From contig JAIXVN010000435.1 of NCBI GenBank assembly GCA_027483005.1, forward strand, positions 1 through 5,951: DNA of 5,951 nucleotides. The letters run 5' to 3'. The translations under genes and the position numbers were made by a program. The DNA is from Verrucomicrobiaceae bacterium (GTDB lineage Bacteria; Verrucomicrobiota; Verrucomicrobiia; Verrucomicrobiales; Akkermansiaceae). A model generated the notes under the pieces. It ran no database searches, was not told where the DNA came from, and was given only the letters and a program-made list of their open reading frames with translations. Every line of letters starts with the position of its first letter. Position 1 is the first letter of the stretch. This document shows, in pieces, positions 5,728-5,951 of the stretch.

Positions 5728-5746
5728 CATGGGGCATCGCCCCATG
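5728..5746. repeat. Hairpin CATGGGGC / GCCCCATG
   Basis: An 8-bp perfect stem (5728-5735 with 5739-5746) closes on the 3-base loop ATC. It is in the left half of the large palindrome. Small GC-rich hairpins of this size are typical of REP elements. Confidence 0.7.
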
Positions 5747-5766
5747 AACATGAACCGGAAGTTCCA

Positions 5767-5847
5767 CGAGGGCTGAAGGCCCGTTCCATTCTTTGTGCGT
5801 TTGACGTCCGATCCACCCATCCAAATGGATCAGGCCTTCAGCCCTCG
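5767..5847. repeat. Inner inverted repeat of the element
   Basis: The arms 5767-5789 and 5825-5847 pair at 21 of 23 positions, with 15 consecutive matches (CGAGGGCTGAAGGCC). The loop of 35 bases (5790-5824) contains the centre of symmetry of the whole element. Confidence 0.8.
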
Positions 5848-5866
5848 ATTCATCATGGGGTTGGAA

Positions 5867-5885
5867 CCCAGGCCGTTGGCCTGGG
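5867..5885. repeat. Hairpin CCCAGGCC / GGCCTGGG
   Basis: An 8-bp perfect stem closes on the 3-base loop GTT. A smaller overlapping hairpin GGGTT/AACCC (5858-5869) stands just before it. It mirrors the 5728-5746 hairpin across the centre of the large palindrome but has a different sequence. Confidence 0.7.
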
Positions 5886-5893
5886 CTGATATG

Positions 5894-5920
5894 GGGTCTG
5901 GCCCTTGGCCCTGAAGACCC
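5894..5920. repeat. Hairpin GGGTCT / AGACCC
   Basis: A 6-bp stem (5894-5899 with 5915-5920) encloses a GGCC-CTT-GGCC mini-hairpin. It overlaps the start of the right 34-bp arm by three bases. No T-run follows on either strand, so it is not read as a terminator. Confidence 0.5.
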
Positions 5921-5951
5921 AAGATGTGGGTAACGGGGAGGACAAGTCTCC

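Larger units (their letters stand above)
5662..5951. repeat. Large imperfect palindrome (REP/BIME-like or MITE-like element), possibly continuing past the window
   Basis: The outer arms at 5662-5695 and 5918-5951 are exact reverse complements over 34 bp. The next 33 bp inward still match at roughly 20 positions (AGGGCCA, GGCC, ATA and CAGC blocks). The inner arms 5767-5789 and 5825-5847 match at 21 of 23 positions. Both pairs share one centre near 5807, so the region is one 290-bp two-fold symmetric unit. No transposase is encoded inside; the frames across it are repeat-derived. REP-type repeats moved by IS200-like RAYT transposases, or a non-autonomous MITE, are the main alternatives. The right arm ends at the last base of the window, so the true end is unknown. 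Confidence 0.8.

Noticed and set aside
5581..5889. Open reading frame of 102 codons after polA, plus several shorter ones on both strands
   Set aside because: They run through the palindromic element and change identity at its arms. There is no ribosome site, no family resemblance and no signal or domain. They read as translated repeat DNA.
5662..5951. CRISPR array or tRNA-like structure in the tail
   Set aside because: The repeats are inverted, not direct and regularly spaced, and no cloverleaf or anticodon arm can be drawn.

Overview
The window is about 6 kb of GC-rich bacterial chromosome with five genes, one of them cut by the left edge, followed by a repeat-rich intergenic tail. The organism is most likely in Verrucomicrobiota (Luteolibacter/Haloferula-like). 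I infer this from gene style, mostly weak or absent Shine-Dalgarno sites, 7-bp tandem repeats next to and inside genes, and REP-like palindromic repeats of a type I associate with that phylum. No rRNA or marker placement is available, so the assignment is provisional.

Left part (1-1066, minus strand): an OppF/DppF-type ABC transporter ATPase is followed 41 bp downstream by the start of a lipoprotein-anchored methionine sulfoxide reductase B, cut by the window edge. They may be co-transcribed. No permease, binding protein or OppD partner is visible.

Middle part (1067-2678): a divergent intergenic region separates the ABC gene from a small exported protein carrying one pair of CxxCxGxG (DnaJ-type) zinc-knuckle motifs. 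That gene converges, with a 19-bp gap, on a minus-strand gene for a membrane-anchored protein with a Pro/Thr/Glu-rich linker. A 131-bp divergent region then leads into polA. It contains four tandem 7-bp units ending 14 bp before the polA start.

Right part (2679-5504): a complete polA encodes a 941-residue DNA polymerase I with 5'-3' nuclease, 3'-5' proofreading and polymerase domains. All the catalytic motifs I checked are intact. Three places in its coding sequence show clear 7-bp periodicity (3807-3841, 4055-4089, 4779-4813). Two of these lie where the protein carries extra loop residues, which suggests that heptad repeats were captured in frame.

Tail (5505-5951): there is no credible gene. 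A near-symmetric palindrome of at least 290 bp (5662-5951) has perfect 34-bp outer arms, a nearly perfect inner stem and several small hairpins. It looks like a REP/BIME-like or MITE-like dispersed repeat. I see no defence, phage or biosynthetic system here. The repeats are the most unusual content.
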